Of a stretch of 64,000 nucleotides of DNA, positions 51,329-60,609 are shown one piece after another; positions within the stretch are counted from its first letter, which is position 1; every line of letters begins with the position of its first letter. A program made the translations under genes and the position numbers. The notes under the pieces are model-generated. The model was not told the DNA's origin, searched no databases, and saw only the letters and a list, made by a program, of their open reading frames with translations. The stretch lies in assembly GCF_001425235.1 (NCBI RefSeq), contig NZ_LMEA01000011.1:186001-250000 (forward strand), in the 5' to 3' direction. The stretch comes from Devosia sp. Root413D1 (GTDB lineage Bacteria; Pseudomonadota; Alphaproteobacteria; Rhizobiales; Devosiaceae).

Positions 51329-52240
51329 ATGACCATGCCAAGCGAAACTGACGTGATCGTCGCCGCTGCTCCGGCAGCAAAGGCAGACACCAGCTCCTAC
51401 GTCGACTGGCCGGCGATTATCGCCGGCATCGTGATCGCCTCGGCGATCTCGCTCGTCCTCCTGACCTTCGGCTCGGCAATCGGGCTGAACTTCGTCAACT
51501 TCCACGCCGGCCCCGATGTTCCGTTGATCTGGATCGCTATCGCAGCAGGCACCTGGCTGCTGTGGGTAGAAGTCTCGAGCTTCATGGCCGGCGCCTATGT
51601 CACCGGCCGCCTCCGCCGGCGTCACTTCGATGCCACCGAGGATGAAGCCGATGTCCGCGACGGCGCCCACGGCCTCCTGGTCTGGGGCGGTGCTCTCGTC
51701 ATCGGCGGTCTCATCGCCGTTGGCGGCATCAGCGCCGCGGCAAACGCCGTCGGCGCCGCGGCCTCGACCCTCACCAACGCCGCGGCAACCGTCGCCGACG
51801 ACGCCGGCAACGCGCTCGACCCGAACGCCTACTTCGTCGACCAGCTGTTCCGTCCCGCCGCCACCGCAACCACCCAGCCGGCAACGGACACGACCGGCGT
51901 CCGCGCCGAGGCCGGACGGATCATCGCCCAGGGCGCCCTCGCGGGCTCGATCAGCGATCCGGACAAAGCCTATCTGGCTCAGGTGGTCTCGACCAATACG
52001 GGCCTGACGGCCGAAGAAGCCAACGCCCGTGTCACCGAAGTCATCACCGCTGTAGACCAGGCTAAGGCCGAGGCCGCGGCGGCCGCTGAAACGGCCCGGA
52101 AGACCGGCATCGTCGCCGCTTTCCTGACCGCCGCGTCGCTGCTGGTCAGCGCTGTCGGCGCTTACTGGGCGGCCCAGATGGGTGGCAACCACCGCGACAA
52201 CGCCACGGTGTTCCGCACCGTGTTCCGGCGCGTTCGATAA
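51329..52240 (+). CDS. Membrane protein of unknown function (4-helix)
   Basis: A 303-residue protein. The N-terminal half has hydrophobic segments around residues 26-50 (WPAIIAGIVIASAISLVLLTFGS), 65-90 and 115-140. A soluble Ala/Thr-rich middle follows, with TDTTGVRAEAGRIIAQGALAGSISDPDKAYLAQVVS, and a final helix near 255-280. Similar proteins in rhizobia are sometimes labelled PhnA-like, but I see no zinc-ribbon of true PhnA. It is flanked by two micro-proteins on the same strand with SDs, suggesting an operon. Confidence 0.75.
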   Translation: MTMPSETDVIVAAAPAAKADTSSYVDWPAIIAGIVIASAISLVLLTFGSAIGLNFVNFHAGPDVPLIWIAIAAGTWLLWVEVSSFMAGAYVTGRLRRRHFDATEDEADVRDGAHGLLVWGGALVIGGLIAVGGISAAANAVGAAASTLTNAAATVADDAGNALDPNAYFVDQLFRPAATATTQPATDTTGVRAEAGRIIAQGALAGSISDPDKAYLAQVVSTNTGLTAEEANARVTEVITAVDQAKAEAAAAAETARKTGIVAAFLTAASLLVSAVGAYWAAQMGGNHRDNATVFRTVFRRVR

Positions 52241-52252
52241 AGGAGAAGACAA

Positions 52253-52330
52253 ATGCTGAGAGGACTTGGGCTCTGGCTCCTGGGTGTCCCCATCTGGCTG
52301 ATCATCATCATCGTGCTGTTCATCCGCTGA
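52253..52330 (+). CDS. 25-residue hydrophobic micro-protein
   Basis: A strong AAGGAGAAG lies 6-10 bases upstream of the ATG at 52253, which opens a 25-codon frame: MLRGLGLWLLGVP then an Ile-rich helix ending in Arg. It follows the 303-residue membrane-protein gene by 12 bases and is followed by a hairpin. Initiation signals and context support expression. It could be a membrane-embedded partner of the larger protein. Confidence 0.7.
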   Translation: MLRGLGLWLLGVPIWLIIIIVLFIR

Positions 52331-52345
52331 GGATGAGCGCAGCAT

Positions 52346-52369
52346 GGAGGCGGGCTCCGGCCTGCCTCC
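52346..52369 (+). terminator. Hairpin after the micro-protein cassette
   Basis: GGAGGCGGGC / GCCTGCCTCC arms (52346-52355 and 52360-52369), one G-U, with a TCCG loop. There is no long T-run, so it may attenuate rather than stop transcription into the gene at 52394. Confidence 0.6.
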
Positions 52370-52393
52370 TGCTTGTGAGAAAGGACCCGTGCG

Positions 52394-52702
52394 ATGAATA
52401 GCGCCAACCTGCAGCTCGAAGGCCTCTACCTCGCCATCGCCGCCATGCACGAGACGATGATCGCCAGGGGCCTGGTCTCCCGCCAGGACGTCGACGACGC
52501 CATGCGGGCCGCCGAGCAGACCGCCATCAACGACCACCGCTCGATCGAGAACCTCCGTCCGGCCGAGCGCGATGCCCTGGCCTTTCCGGCACGCCTGCTG
52601 CGCATGGCCAATGCCACCGTCTCGGATGACGGCGCCCTGTCGTTTTCGGCCCTGGCGCGTCGTGTCGGCACCGTCAAGGAACCCTACAACGACCAGCGCT
52701 AG
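52394..52702 (+). CDS. Small helical protein of unknown function
   Basis: A 102-residue soluble protein: helical N-terminus (LEGLYLAIAAMHETMIARGLVSRQDVDDAMRAAEQTAI) and a basic C-terminal region (LSFSALARRVGTVKEPYND). I do not recognise it. AAAGGA lies about 10 bases upstream of the ATG at 52394. It is on the same strand as the micro-protein cassette. Confidence 0.6.
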   Translation: MNSANLQLEGLYLAIAAMHETMIARGLVSRQDVDDAMRAAEQTAINDHRSIENLRPAERDALAFPARLLRMANATVSDDGALSFSALARRVGTVKEPYNDQR

Positions 52703-52708
52703 CGGGCG

Positions 52709-52933
52709 TCAGGACGTGGTCGGCACCGGGCCCTTCCAGATCAGCCTGTGCGATCCCTGATCCGTCGGCGCGAACACCTCGGAGCGACGGCCGTCATCGC
52801 CATAGGTCATGGCGATCCGCCGTGCCTGGCTTTGGGCATCGTCGCGGCTTTCGAACGGTCCATAGGCCTTGCCCTCGCAGTCGACCCACCACGAGCCCAT
52901 GCTCTCGATAACGATGAACCAGCAGGTTTTCAT
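52709..52933 (-). CDS. Small unknown protein (74 residues)
   Basis: A 74-residue protein with an aromatic start (MKTCWFIVIESMGSWWVDCEGKAYGPFESRDDAQSQARRIA). The GPFxSRDDA pattern is common in small one-domain proteins related to DUF2188, but I cannot assign it. GGGAG lies six bases ahead of the ATG at 52933. It is convergent with the gene at 52394. Confidence 0.6.
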   Translation of the reverse strand: MKTCWFIVIESMGSWWVDCEGKAYGPFESRDDAQSQARRIAMTYGDDGRRSEVFAPTDQGSHRLIWKGPVPTTS

Positions 52934-53035
52934 TGATGCTCCCCGGCCGCGGGAACGGCCACCATCGGTTGCAGCCATGCGCCTTCAGAAAGAGCTGCTG
53001 GCCCTTCCCGTTCGAAAGCGCGACAAATCGAATGT

Positions 53036-53401
53036 CTAATCGCGACGCCCGCCAGCCATGCGTTGGGCCACCGAAAGCGGAGCGAACAGCCGGGCGATGC
53101 GCGCCGCGCTGATGCCGTCGTCGAGCTCGCCAAAGGCTGAGATGAGCCCGCGGTCCGGCCCGTCCTCGCGGCGCAGTTCCTTGAACGGCACCGCGACTTC
53201 CACCTGATGCCAGTTGCGCGCCTCGTCGAGCGTGAACGCCGCCGAGATGGCGAAGTTCTCGTCGGCCGCATCCGGCCCGAAGCGGACCAGGAGGTGGCTG
53301 CACCGCTCCCTGTTACGCGCCATGAACAGGCTCTTCTCGCGCTCGAAGGCGCTGGCGATATCGCCGTCCAGCAAGGATGGACGGATGGTCAAGGCAGTCA
53401 T
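53036..53401 (-). CDS. Unknown protein (121 residues)
   Basis: A 121-residue soluble protein (MTALTIRPSLLDGDIASAFEREKSLFMARN...). The mid-part (WHQVEVAVPFKELRREDGPDRGLISAF) looks like strands of a small alpha/beta fold. I do not recognise it. A G-run lies 8-13 bases above the ATG at 53401. The composition is like the neighbours. Confidence 0.5.
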   Translation of the reverse strand: MTALTIRPSLLDGDIASAFEREKSLFMARNRERCSHLLVRFGPDAADENFAISAAFTLDEARNWHQVEVAVPFKELRREDGPDRGLISAFGELDDGISAARIARLFAPLSVAQRMAGGRRD

Positions 53402-53730
53402 CGGATTGCCCCCCGATCTGCTGCGGATACCAGCAAATGCTAGGGGTTCAGTGTGTCCCTGAAGGGACTGCAATAGGGCGGAAACGCGGTCGATAAACTT
53501 GCATCCACGGCGCAACCGCCGCGCTGCAGACGCGTTGATTCCGTCGGTGGCGCCGCGTGTCAACCGGACGCGATGGGCACGGGGAACATTGCGGTTTTTC
53601 CGGTTTCCCGCCTTGGCCAACGAAACGGCAGACGAGCCTCTGTTCCATCCGCGGCGTCACCTCGCGAAGCTCAATTATGGCACTGGCCGCTGTAACGCCA
53701 TGTTTCATTATGGCTGCTAAGCCAAGGAGC
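53402..53730. other. Non-coding gap, 329 bases
   Basis: This divergent gap between the 121-residue unknown gene and the SDR gene must hold both promoters. I see no convincing -35/-10 pair, RNA gene, repeat or small ORF with good signals in it. Confidence 0.5.
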
Positions 53731-54501
53731 ATGGCCCAACTCGAATCGAAAAGCCCGGCCGCCGGGCCGTTGCGCGTGCTGATCCTCGGCGCCAATTCCG
53801 GCATCGCCGAAGCTACTGCGCGGCTCTACGCCGCCGAAGGGGCAGCCCTGCTGCTGGCCGGCCGCCATGCCGGTCGGCTTGCAGCCCTGGCCGACGAGCT
53901 ACGAAAGCTCGGCGCCAGCCGGTGCGAAACCGCGGTGCTCGACCTGGTGGCTGCCGATCCCGGCTCAGAGCTGCCATTGCTCGCCGCCCGGCTCGGCGGC
54001 GTCGACCACCTGCATATCGCCTACGCCATCATGCCCGAGCAGTCCGCTGCCGCTGCCGATCTTGCCGTCGCCACCCGGATGATGACCACGAACTACACCT
54101 CCACCGCCCTGTGGTCGCTGGCGGCCGCCAACCTGCTCGAGGCGCAGGGGCATGGCGCGCTGGTGGTGCTCGGCTCGGTTGCCGGTGATCGGGGCCGGCG
54201 CAGGAACTTCATCTACGCCTCGACCAAGGCCGGCATCGAAACACTGGTCGAGGGCATCGCCCACCGTTTCGCCGGCAAAGCTCCGCGCGCCGTGGTGGTG
54301 AAGCCGGGCCCGACGGCGACGGCAATGACGGCGAACAGTCCACCGGGCCGCCGGCTGGCTTCCGCCGATAATGTGGCGCGACTGGTGCGCCGCGCCGCCG
54401 AGCACGGCGGACCGGTGCAATACGCCCCGCGCCGCTGGCGGCTGATCATGCGCCTCGTGCGCGAAATGCCCTGGTGGCTGTTCCGACGCATCGATCTCTA
54501 G
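53731..54501 (+). CDS. Short-chain dehydrogenase/reductase
   Basis: A 256-residue SDR. The NAD(P)-binding turn is ILGANSGIAEATARLYA and a catalytic-type YxxxK appears in FIYASTKAG with an upstream Ser (LGSVAGDRG). PG motif: VVVKPGPTATAM. It resembles the reductases related to decaprenylphosphoryl-ribose epimerisation (DprE2-like) but could have other substrates. AAGGAG lies four bases ahead of the ATG at 53731. A palindromic repeat follows. Confidence 0.85.
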   Translation: MAQLESKSPAAGPLRVLILGANSGIAEATARLYAAEGAALLLAGRHAGRLAALADELRKLGASRCETAVLDLVAADPGSELPLLAARLGGVDHLHIAYAIMPEQSAAAADLAVATRMMTTNYTSTALWSLAAANLLEAQGHGALVVLGSVAGDRGRRRNFIYASTKAGIETLVEGIAHRFAGKAPRAVVVKPGPTATAMTANSPPGRRLASADNVARLVRRAAEHGGPVQYAPRRWRLIMRLVREMPWWLFRRIDL

Positions 54502-54566
54502 ATCGATCGAACCGCCAGTTGACGACGATGCCCGGCAAGATTGTCCGCTGCCTCGCCTCCCCCACC

Positions 54567-54649
54567 GGTGTCATCCCAGCGAAAGCTGGGACCCAACTCA
54601 CCACAGCGCAAGCGGATGAATGGGTCCCAGCTTTCGCTGGGATGACACC
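54567..54649. repeat. REP-like palindromic element, copy 4
   Basis: The arms at 54567-54595 and 54621-54649 are perfect inverted copies over 29 bases, with core CCCAGCGAAAGCTGGG. It lies between convergent SDR and secreted-protein genes. Confidence 0.85.
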
Positions 54650-54734
54650 GAGTTGGTGGGGCAAACGGTGCTACCCAATCGGTGGTCACCAGGAAATAAA
54701 CAGGGGCCGTTTCCGGCCCCTGCCCTGATCTCGA

Positions 54735-55178
54735 TCAATACGGCGACGGGTACCAGTCGTCGTCGTCACCCCAGTCGTCTTCGTCATCGACCGGGTAGAG
54801 CTTCTTGATGCGGTCGACCATGCCCGAGCAGCGGTTGATACGCATCGAGTAGTACCAGTCGTCATAGCCGGCCTGGACGCGAACGCGGTTCTTGCTCAGG
54901 TAATCGACGATCTCCACCTCGAAGAAGCCGTAGGCCTTCAGGCCCTTGCGGATCTGCTTGTCGGTCAGGCACCAGTTGAAGAAGTCGTTCGGGCCGAAGT
55001 TCTTCTTCTTGAACTGCTGCAGCTGCTTCTGGTCGCCGCCCTGCGGCTTCACATCGAGCGAGAAGCCGCCCATGTTCGGGGCAGCCTGGACCGGGACCGC
55101 GCTCAGGGCGGTGCCGGCGAGGACGACGGCAAGGACCGCGGCGCGGCCGGTCTGCCGGAGGGTGTTGAGAACGGTCAT
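54735..55178 (-). CDS. Small secreted protein with acidic C-terminus
   Basis: A 147-residue exported protein with a signal peptide of about 32 residues ending VQAAPN. The mature part has two Cys (FNWCLTDKQIRKGLKAYGFFEVEIVDYL and MRINRCSGMV), likely bridged. The C-terminus is very acidic (DEDDWGDDDDWYPSPY). The CLTxxQIRxxLxxxGF pattern is frequent in small secreted proteins of Hyphomicrobiales. The function is unknown. Confidence 0.75.
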   Translation of the reverse strand: MTVLNTLRQTGRAAVLAVVLAGTALSAVPVQAAPNMGGFSLDVKPQGGDQKQLQQFKKKNFGPNDFFNWCLTDKQIRKGLKAYGFFEVEIVDYLSKNRVRVQAGYDDWYYSMRINRCSGMVDRIKKLYPVDDEDDWGDDDDWYPSPY

Positions 55179-55298
55179 TTCAGTAGTCCTTGGGGTTTGG
55201 TTCAGTGCTGCATCTGCAGCGTTGATATCACCCTAGCGCACTGATTTTGAACGCGTTTAGAACCATCCCTTCAGAAACCATTCAGCGCAGCGCCGCAC

Positions 55299-56051
55299 TT
55301 ATGCCGCGGTCACCACAATCGCGCCACGACGTGTCGCGACGATAGTGTGCTCGTACTGCACGCAAGGAGCCGGCGGATCGGCCACCAGCGTCCATTCGTC
55401 GTCCTCGTCGCGCTGCTCGGCCATCCGGCCGCCCAGCGACAGGAACGGTTCCACCGTGAACACCAGCCCTTCGGTGATCACCCGCCGATCGGACTTGTCC
55501 GGCCAGGTGGCGATCTCGCCCGGCTCATCGTGCAGGCTGTCGCCGACCCCATGGCTGGCGAGATTCTCGATCAGCGTGTAGCGGTGTTTTCTGGCGAAGG
55601 CGCCGATGGCGATGCCGATGCCGTTGAGCGGGGCACCGGTCTTCACCGCCCGGATCCCTTCCCACATGGCGCGCTTGCCGTCGCGGCAGAGCGCCACCAG
55701 CCGCGGATCGGCTTCCGGCACTAGGAACGACGCGCCGGTATCGGCGAACACCCCGTCGAGCTCCGCCGACACGTCGATATTCACCAGGTCACCTGCCCGG
55801 ATGACGCGCGACCCGGGAATGCCGTGCGCGATTTCCTCATTCACCGAAATGCAGGTGGCGCCCGGAAAATCATAGGTGATCTCGGGCGCCGAACGCGCCC
55901 CGGCAGCATCGAGGATGCGCCGGCCGATGTCATCCAGTTCCTGCGTGGTGATCCCCGGCGCCAGCGCCGCCGCCATCGCATCGCGCGCCACGGCGCAGAT
56001 GCGACCGATGGCCTTGAGCTTTTCGAGTTCAGTTTCGGTCGTGATGGTCAT
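55299..56051 (-). CDS. map: Type I methionine aminopeptidase
   Basis: A 250-residue enzyme removing N-terminal Met. Metal ligands are visible in VNIDVSAELDGVFADTGASF (two Asp), LASHGVGDSLHDEP (His), VFTVEPFLSLG (Glu) and VQYEHTIVAT (Glu). It is the last gene of pgi-aph-map; its start overlaps the phosphotransferase gene by four bases. Confidence 0.95.
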   Translation of the reverse strand: MTITTETELEKLKAIGRICAVARDAMAAALAPGITTQELDDIGRRILDAAGARSAPEITYDFPGATCISVNEEIAHGIPGSRVIRAGDLVNIDVSAELDGVFADTGASFLVPEADPRLVALCRDGKRAMWEGIRAVKTGAPLNGIGIAIGAFARKHRYTLIENLASHGVGDSLHDEPGEIATWPDKSDRRVITEGLVFTVEPFLSLGGRMAEQRDEDDEWTLVADPPAPCVQYEHTIVATRRGAIVVTAA

Positions 56052-57034
56052 GCCGTGTACGCCCCGGCTTCCGCCATCGCCTCGAGATCGCCCATCAGGT
56101 CGTGCCGCTCACCCTCTAGGATCACCCCGACATGCCGCAACCACATCCACATCGTGACGCGGTGCACGAGCGTGTAGATCCACAGGGCCGCTTCGGGATC
56201 GGGATGATCGAAGGCGCCGTAGCCGGCCCGGATATGCGGCGTTGAGCCCGGCGCATCATGCTCCGAGCAGAACAGCGCCTTGGCGAGGTCGCAGATCGGA
56301 TCCGACGCCCGCGCATTGCCGAAGTCGAGCAGCCCCGTGAGCTGCAGCCGCACGTTCGCATCGCGCTCCGCCAGCACGTTGTGCGGCTGAAAGTCGTCAT
56401 GCGCAAACACCGCGCCCCGGCTTTCGGCGATGACATCCGCATGGGCGGCGAAGATCGCCTCGAGCCGCTGCGCCAGCGCCTCGCCACCGCCGTAGCGGCG
56501 GAACTGGCCGATGCCGTGGGCGAAGCGGCGCGCGAGATATTCGGTATTGGTCGACACCGGATCGTGGAGGCCGTCCGCATCGAAGGCGCCGTAGCCGGAC
56601 ACCGGTACGGTGTGCAGCTTGCGCAGCATCTCACCCATCTGCCGGTAGAGGTCGCCGACGTCCGGCGCGTCCTTGAAGGTCATCACCTGCCTGCCAGGCA
56701 GGTAGTTGGCGATGGTGTAGCGGAACGGCATCCGGGTGCGGGTCTCGTCCGAGGCGAGGAAGCGAGTCATCGGCACATCGAGGTCGCGTAGCAACTGCGA
56801 CGCATAAGTCTCTTTGCCGGTCGCGTACGGCAGCGCGTCGTTGAATACCTTGAGCACGACCGGCGGGCCGTCCACGCGGTCGATGCGGAACGAGCGTGCG
56901 CCGCCACCAAGGAGTTCGGTGATCGCCGCGGGAACACCAAGGCCGAAATCGGCAAACGTGGCCGCGAGCCGATCGAGATCGATCCCGACCGGCGCTGCTT
57001 TCTTCACCCCTTGCTCTTCCACCGCCTCGGTCAT
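56048..57034 (-). CDS. Aminoglycoside phosphotransferase-fold kinase (APH family)
   Basis: A 328-residue small-molecule kinase of the APH/choline-kinase fold. Nucleotide-binding part: [25 protein letters not shown]. Catalytic Brenner motif: [12 protein letters not shown], followed by [20 protein letters not shown]. The substrate is unknown; there is no sign of a specific antibiotic-resistance enzyme. It overlaps pgi by four bases upstream and map by four downstream. Confidence 0.88.
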   Translation of the reverse strand: MTEAVEEQGVKKAAPVGIDLDRLAATFADFGLGVPAAITELLGGGARSFRIDRVDGPPVVLKVFNDALPYATGKETYASQLLRDLDVPMTRFLASDETRTRMPFRYTIANYLPGRQVMTFKDAPDVGDLYRQMGEMLRKLHTVPVSGYGAFDADGLHDPVSTNTEYLARRFAHGIGQFRRYGGGEALAQRLEAIFAAHADVIAESRGAVFAHDDFQPHNVLAERDANVRLQLTGLLDFGNARASDPICDLAKALFCSEHDAPGSTPHIRAGYGAFDHPDPEAALWIYTLVHRVTMWMWLRHVGVILEGERHDLMGDLEAMAEAGAYTA

Positions 57035-58668
57035 TGCTTGAGCTTAAGGTACGCGTCCACCAGCCCCCTGGTGGAGCTGTCATGGGCCGTTGCCTTCTCC
57101 GTACCCTGCACCTTGGGCAGCAGCGCCTTGGCCAACTGCTTGCCAAGCTCAACCCCCCACTGGTCGTAAGAATTCACGCCCCAGATGGTGCCCTGCACGA
57201 ACACCTTGTGCTCGTAGAGCGCGATCAGGCTGCCGAGCCGTTCCGGCGTCAGCTTGGGGTAGAGCAGCGTGTTCGAGGGACGGTTGCCAGGGAACATCTT
57301 GTGCGGCGTCAGTTCCTTGATCCGCGCCTTGTCGAGGCCCTGGGCGCTGAGTTCAGCCACCACCTCGTCCTTGGTCTTGCCCAGCATCAGCGCTTCGGAT
57401 TGCGCCAACACGTTCGCCACCAGCTTGTCGTGGTGCGGCGGCAACTGCTCATGCGGCTGCGCGGCGATCAGGAAATCCACCGGGATCACGTCGGTGCCCT
57501 GGTGGATCAGCTGGTAGAAGGCGTGCTGCCCATTGGTGCCCGGCTCGCCCCAGATGATCGGCCCGGTCGGATAGTCCACCGCTTTGCCGCTAAGGGTCAC
57601 CGATTTGCCGTTCGATTCCATATCCTGCTGCTGCAGGTAGGCGGCGAAGCGGGAAAGCCGCTGGTCGTAAGGCAGCACGGCATGGGTCGAAAAGCCCCAG
57701 GCGTTGCGATACCAGACGCCGAGCACGCCCATGATGACCGGCAGGTTCTTTTCCAGCTTGGTCTTCAAAAAGTGCTGGTCCATTTCGTAAGCGCCGCGCA
57801 GGAACGCCTCGAAGTTCTCGTAGCCGACGGCAATCGCCACCGGAAGCCCGATGGCCGACCACACCGAGTAGCGGCCGCCGACCCAGTCCCAGAAGCCGAA
57901 GATGCGATCGGACTTGATGCCGAAATCGGCGCAGGCCTTGAGGTTGGTCGAAAGCGCCGCGAAATGATCCGGCACCCCCGCCTCACCCAGTGCCGAAGCG
58001 ATCCAGGCGCGGGCAGTCGCCGCGTTGGTCATCGTCTCGTCGGTGGTGAAGGTCTTGGAGGCGACGATGAACATCGTCCGCTTCGGATCGAGCCCGCGCA
58101 GCACGTCGTGGATATGGGCGCCGTCGACGTTCGACACATAGTGCGCGCGCAGGTCGGCCCGCGTGTAGGGCGCCAGCGCCAGGGTTACCATGGCCGGGCC
58201 GAGGTCCGAGCCGCCGATGCCGATATTGACCACATCGGTGAAGCTGTCGCCGCCAGAACCCTTGATAGAGCCATCGCGCACCGCGTCGGAAAAGCCCTTC
58301 ATTGCCGCGAGGACGCCACGCACCTCGGGCATCACATCCTTGCCGTCGACCACCACCTTCTTGTCGCCCACATAGCGCAGCGCCATGTGCTGCACCGCGC
58401 GGTCTTCGGTGATGTTGATGTGCTCGCCCTTCCACATCGCGTCGCGCCGTTCCTCGACCCCGGCAGCGCGCGCCAGCTCGAACAAAGCCGCCATCGCCTT
58501 CGCGTCGATGCGGTTCTTCGAGTAATCGAGCAGCAGCTCGCCGGCCTTGGCCGAGAAGCTCTTGAAGCGGTTGGGATCGCTCGCGAACAGCTCGCGCATG
58601 GTCGTCTCATCGAGACGCTTGCGCGACTTCATCAGCGGGTTGAGGAGGGACTTGCGGGGGGTGGCCAT
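57031..58668 (-). CDS. pgi: Glucose-6-phosphate isomerase
   Basis: A 545-residue PGI interconverting glucose-6-P and fructose-6-P. Signatures: [47 protein letters not shown] with the active Glu, and the C-terminal [23 protein letters not shown] with the active Lys. It is the first gene of pgi-aph-map. Tgt ends 78 bases upstream on the same strand. Confidence 0.98.
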   Translation of the reverse strand: MATPRKSLLNPLMKSRKRLDETTMRELFASDPNRFKSFSAKAGELLLDYSKNRIDAKAMAALFELARAAGVEERRDAMWKGEHINITEDRAVQHMALRYVGDKKVVVDGKDVMPEVRGVLAAMKGFSDAVRDGSIKGSGGDSFTDVVNIGIGGSDLGPAMVTLALAPYTRADLRAHYVSNVDGAHIHDVLRGLDPKRTMFIVASKTFTTDETMTNAATARAWIASALGEAGVPDHFAALSTNLKACADFGIKSDRIFGFWDWVGGRYSVWSAIGLPVAIAVGYENFEAFLRGAYEMDQHFLKTKLEKNLPVIMGVLGVWYRNAWGFSTHAVLPYDQRLSRFAAYLQQQDMESNGKSVTLSGKAVDYPTGPIIWGEPGTNGQHAFYQLIHQGTDVIPVDFLIAAQPHEQLPPHHDKLVANVLAQSEALMLGKTKDEVVAELSAQGLDKARIKELTPHKMFPGNRPSNTLLYPKLTPERLGSLIALYEHKVFVQGTIWGVNSYDQWGVELGKQLAKALLPKVQGTEKATAHDSSTRGLVDAYLKLKQ

Positions 58669-58746
58669 GACGCTGTTCTCCGGTTCTTTAGTTGGTCGCG
58701 CGGTCGAACCGGAAAAGTCTGCAGCTTTTCCTGACCACGCTCCACA

Positions 58747-59874
58747 TCAGACGGCGGCGATGTCGCCCGCCGCCCATGTCGCTCGGGTTTGTGCCGCATA
58801 ATCGGCGAACGCACCAGCCTCGATCGCCTGACGGGCCCCTATGCAGAGCTGCTGGTAGTAGCTCAGGTTGATCTGGCTCAGGATCATCGCCCCGAGCATC
58901 TCCTCGGTACGGATCAGGTGGTGCAGGTAGGCGCGGCTGAAGCGGCGGCAGTTCGGGTTGGGCGAGGTTTCGTCGAGGGGACGCGGATCGTCCTTATGCC
59001 GGGCGTTCTTCAGGTTGATGACACCGAAGCGCGTATAGGCGTGCCCGTGCCGTCCGGCCCGCGTCGGGTGCACGCAATCGAACATGTCGACGCCGCGCTC
59101 GATACCGCCGAGGATGTCGTCGGGCTTGCCCACCCCCATCAGGTAGCGCGGCTTGTCGGTCGGCAGCTCCGGGGTGATCTCGCTGAGCACCCGGAACATC
59201 ACCTCCTGCGGTTCGCCCACCGCGAGGCCGCCGATCGAGTAGCCGTTGAAGCCGATCGACTTCAGTCCCTCAGCCGACTTGGCTCGCAGGTTCGCGTCAT
59301 CGCCGCCCTGCACGATGCCAAACAGCGCGCGGTGCGGCTGGTGCCCGAACGCGTCCTTGCTGCGCTGCGCCCAGCGGAGCGACAGCTCCATAGCGCGCAG
59401 CATTTCCTTGTGCTCGGACGGCAGCGGGATGCACTCGTCGAGCTGCATGATGATGTCGCTGTCGAGCAGCGTCTGAATCTCGATCGAGCGTTCCGGTGTC
59501 AGCTCATAGGCCGAGCCATCGATATGCGAGCGGAAGGTGACGCCCTTCTCGGTGAGCTTTGTGAGCTTCGCCAGCGACATCACCTGGAAGCCGCCGCTAT
59601 CGGTCAAGATCGGCCGCTGCCAGTCCATGAAGTCATGCAGACCACCGAGCGCCGCGACGCGTTCGGCGCCGGGGCGGAGCATCAAGTGGTAAGTGTTGCC
59701 GAGCAGGATATCCGCGCCGGTTTCGCGCACCTGCTCGGGGTACATCGCTTTGACCGTGCCGACAGTGCCGACCGGCATGAAAGCCGGTGTCTGCACGTCG
59801 CCGCGGGAAGTGTCGATCCGCCCGCGGCGCGCCATGCCGTCGGTAGCCTGAAGGGTGAAGGAGAAGTCGATCAT
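58747..59874 (-). CDS. tgt: Queuine tRNA-ribosyltransferase (Tgt), zinc site degenerate
   Basis: A 375-residue TGT that exchanges guanine for preQ1 in tRNA. The catalytic Asp92 (LTDSGGFQ) and nucleophile Asp266 ([16 protein letters not shown]) are present. The usual zinc ligands C-x-C-x2-C-x25-H are mostly absent: the equivalent positions are S304, N306, C309 and I335. The surrounding helix ([18 protein letters not shown]) is intact, so the frame is right. It is downstream of queA, with small genes between. Confidence 0.94.
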   Translation of the reverse strand: MIDFSFTLQATDGMARRGRIDTSRGDVQTPAFMPVGTVGTVKAMYPEQVRETGADILLGNTYHLMLRPGAERVAALGGLHDFMDWQRPILTDSGGFQVMSLAKLTKLTEKGVTFRSHIDGSAYELTPERSIEIQTLLDSDIIMQLDECIPLPSEHKEMLRAMELSLRWAQRSKDAFGHQPHRALFGIVQGGDDANLRAKSAEGLKSIGFNGYSIGGLAVGEPQEVMFRVLSEITPELPTDKPRYLMGVGKPDDILGGIERGVDMFDCVHPTRAGRHGHAYTRFGVINLKNARHKDDPRPLDETSPNPNCRRFSRAYLHHLIRTEEMLGAMILSQINLSYYQQLCIGARQAIEAGAFADYAAQTRATWAAGDIAAV

Positions 59875-59945
59875 GCGCGCCTATTAGCGGGACGGCGCGC
59901 GCCTGTCACCCCGCGGCGAGGGCTTGCTCTCGTCCGCCCCGGCGG

Positions 59946-60236
59946 TCAGATGCCTCCGATGACCTTGCGATAGTCGGCTTCGGAGAAGGCCTTGAGCGTC
60001 GTCGCCCGGATATTGCCGGCCATGCCCGTGCGCAGCACGAAAGTGGCAGCAGCCTCGTCATTGGGGGCATCGAGGATACCCACCAGGTCATAGGCGCCGA
60101 ACGTCATATAGATAGTTTCGAGCGTCCCGCCGACGGCCTTGGCCGCCTCCTTGGCGGCATCATAGCGCTTGGCCGACTCCTTGACGGTCTTGACGCCTTG
60201 CTCGCTCCAGTTGAGCAGCAGGATATATTTTGACAT
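59946..60236 (-). CDS. GYD-domain protein
   Basis: A 96-residue ferredoxin-like GYD protein (MSKYILLLNWSEQGVKTVKESAKRYDAAK ... YMTFGAYDLVGILDAPND). The function of the family is unknown. It sits between the 89-residue gene and tgt on the same strand, in a string with queA. It starts 92 bases after its upstream neighbour. Confidence 0.88.
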   Translation of the reverse strand: MSKYILLLNWSEQGVKTVKESAKRYDAAKEAAKAVGGTLETIYMTFGAYDLVGILDAPNDEAAATFVLRTGMAGNIRATTLKAFSEADYRKVIGGI

Positions 60237-60328
60237 CTTCGCTCCTCCCGGTTGTCGAGGGGAACATCCCCTCGCCCCGAGAGAATATCCCTACAGGCGA
60301 CAGGCAGCAAACCGCACGATGTCTTTCG

Positions 60329-60598
60329 TTACTGCCCGAACTCCTTGCCGCTGCGCGGCGCGTTGGGCCGTTGCTCGTCCAGCGACTGCCGGTAGCGGAT
60401 GCAGCCACGCATGAATTGCGGCCAGTCCGGCACCATGATCTTCGGGTCGGTCCGCTCCGGCAACAAGTCCCACAGTTGCGGGTGATGCCAGCAGAGCCCA
60501 TGCATCGTGCTGTCGCGGTGTTCGCGGATGCCGGCGCGCAGCCGCTTCACCTCGGCCAATAGCGCGGCATGGTTCATTGCATCGAGATCATCGTCCAT
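60329..60598 (-). CDS. Small CW-motif protein of unknown function
   Basis: An 89-residue helical protein (AALLAEVKRLRAGIREHRDSTMHGLCWHHPQLWDLLPE ... WPQFMRGCIRYRQSLDE). It has the look of a small conserved family with LxxEVKRLRxxIRxHR then a CW motif, but no function is known to me. The ATG at 60598 lies 11 bases after the queA stop, so it is likely co-transcribed with queA. Confidence 0.7.
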   Translation of the reverse strand: MDDDLDAMNHAALLAEVKRLRAGIREHRDSTMHGLCWHHPQLWDLLPERTDPKIMVPDWPQFMRGCIRYRQSLDEQRPNAPRSGKEFGQ

Positions 60599-60609
60599 TC
60601 GCTCTCTCC

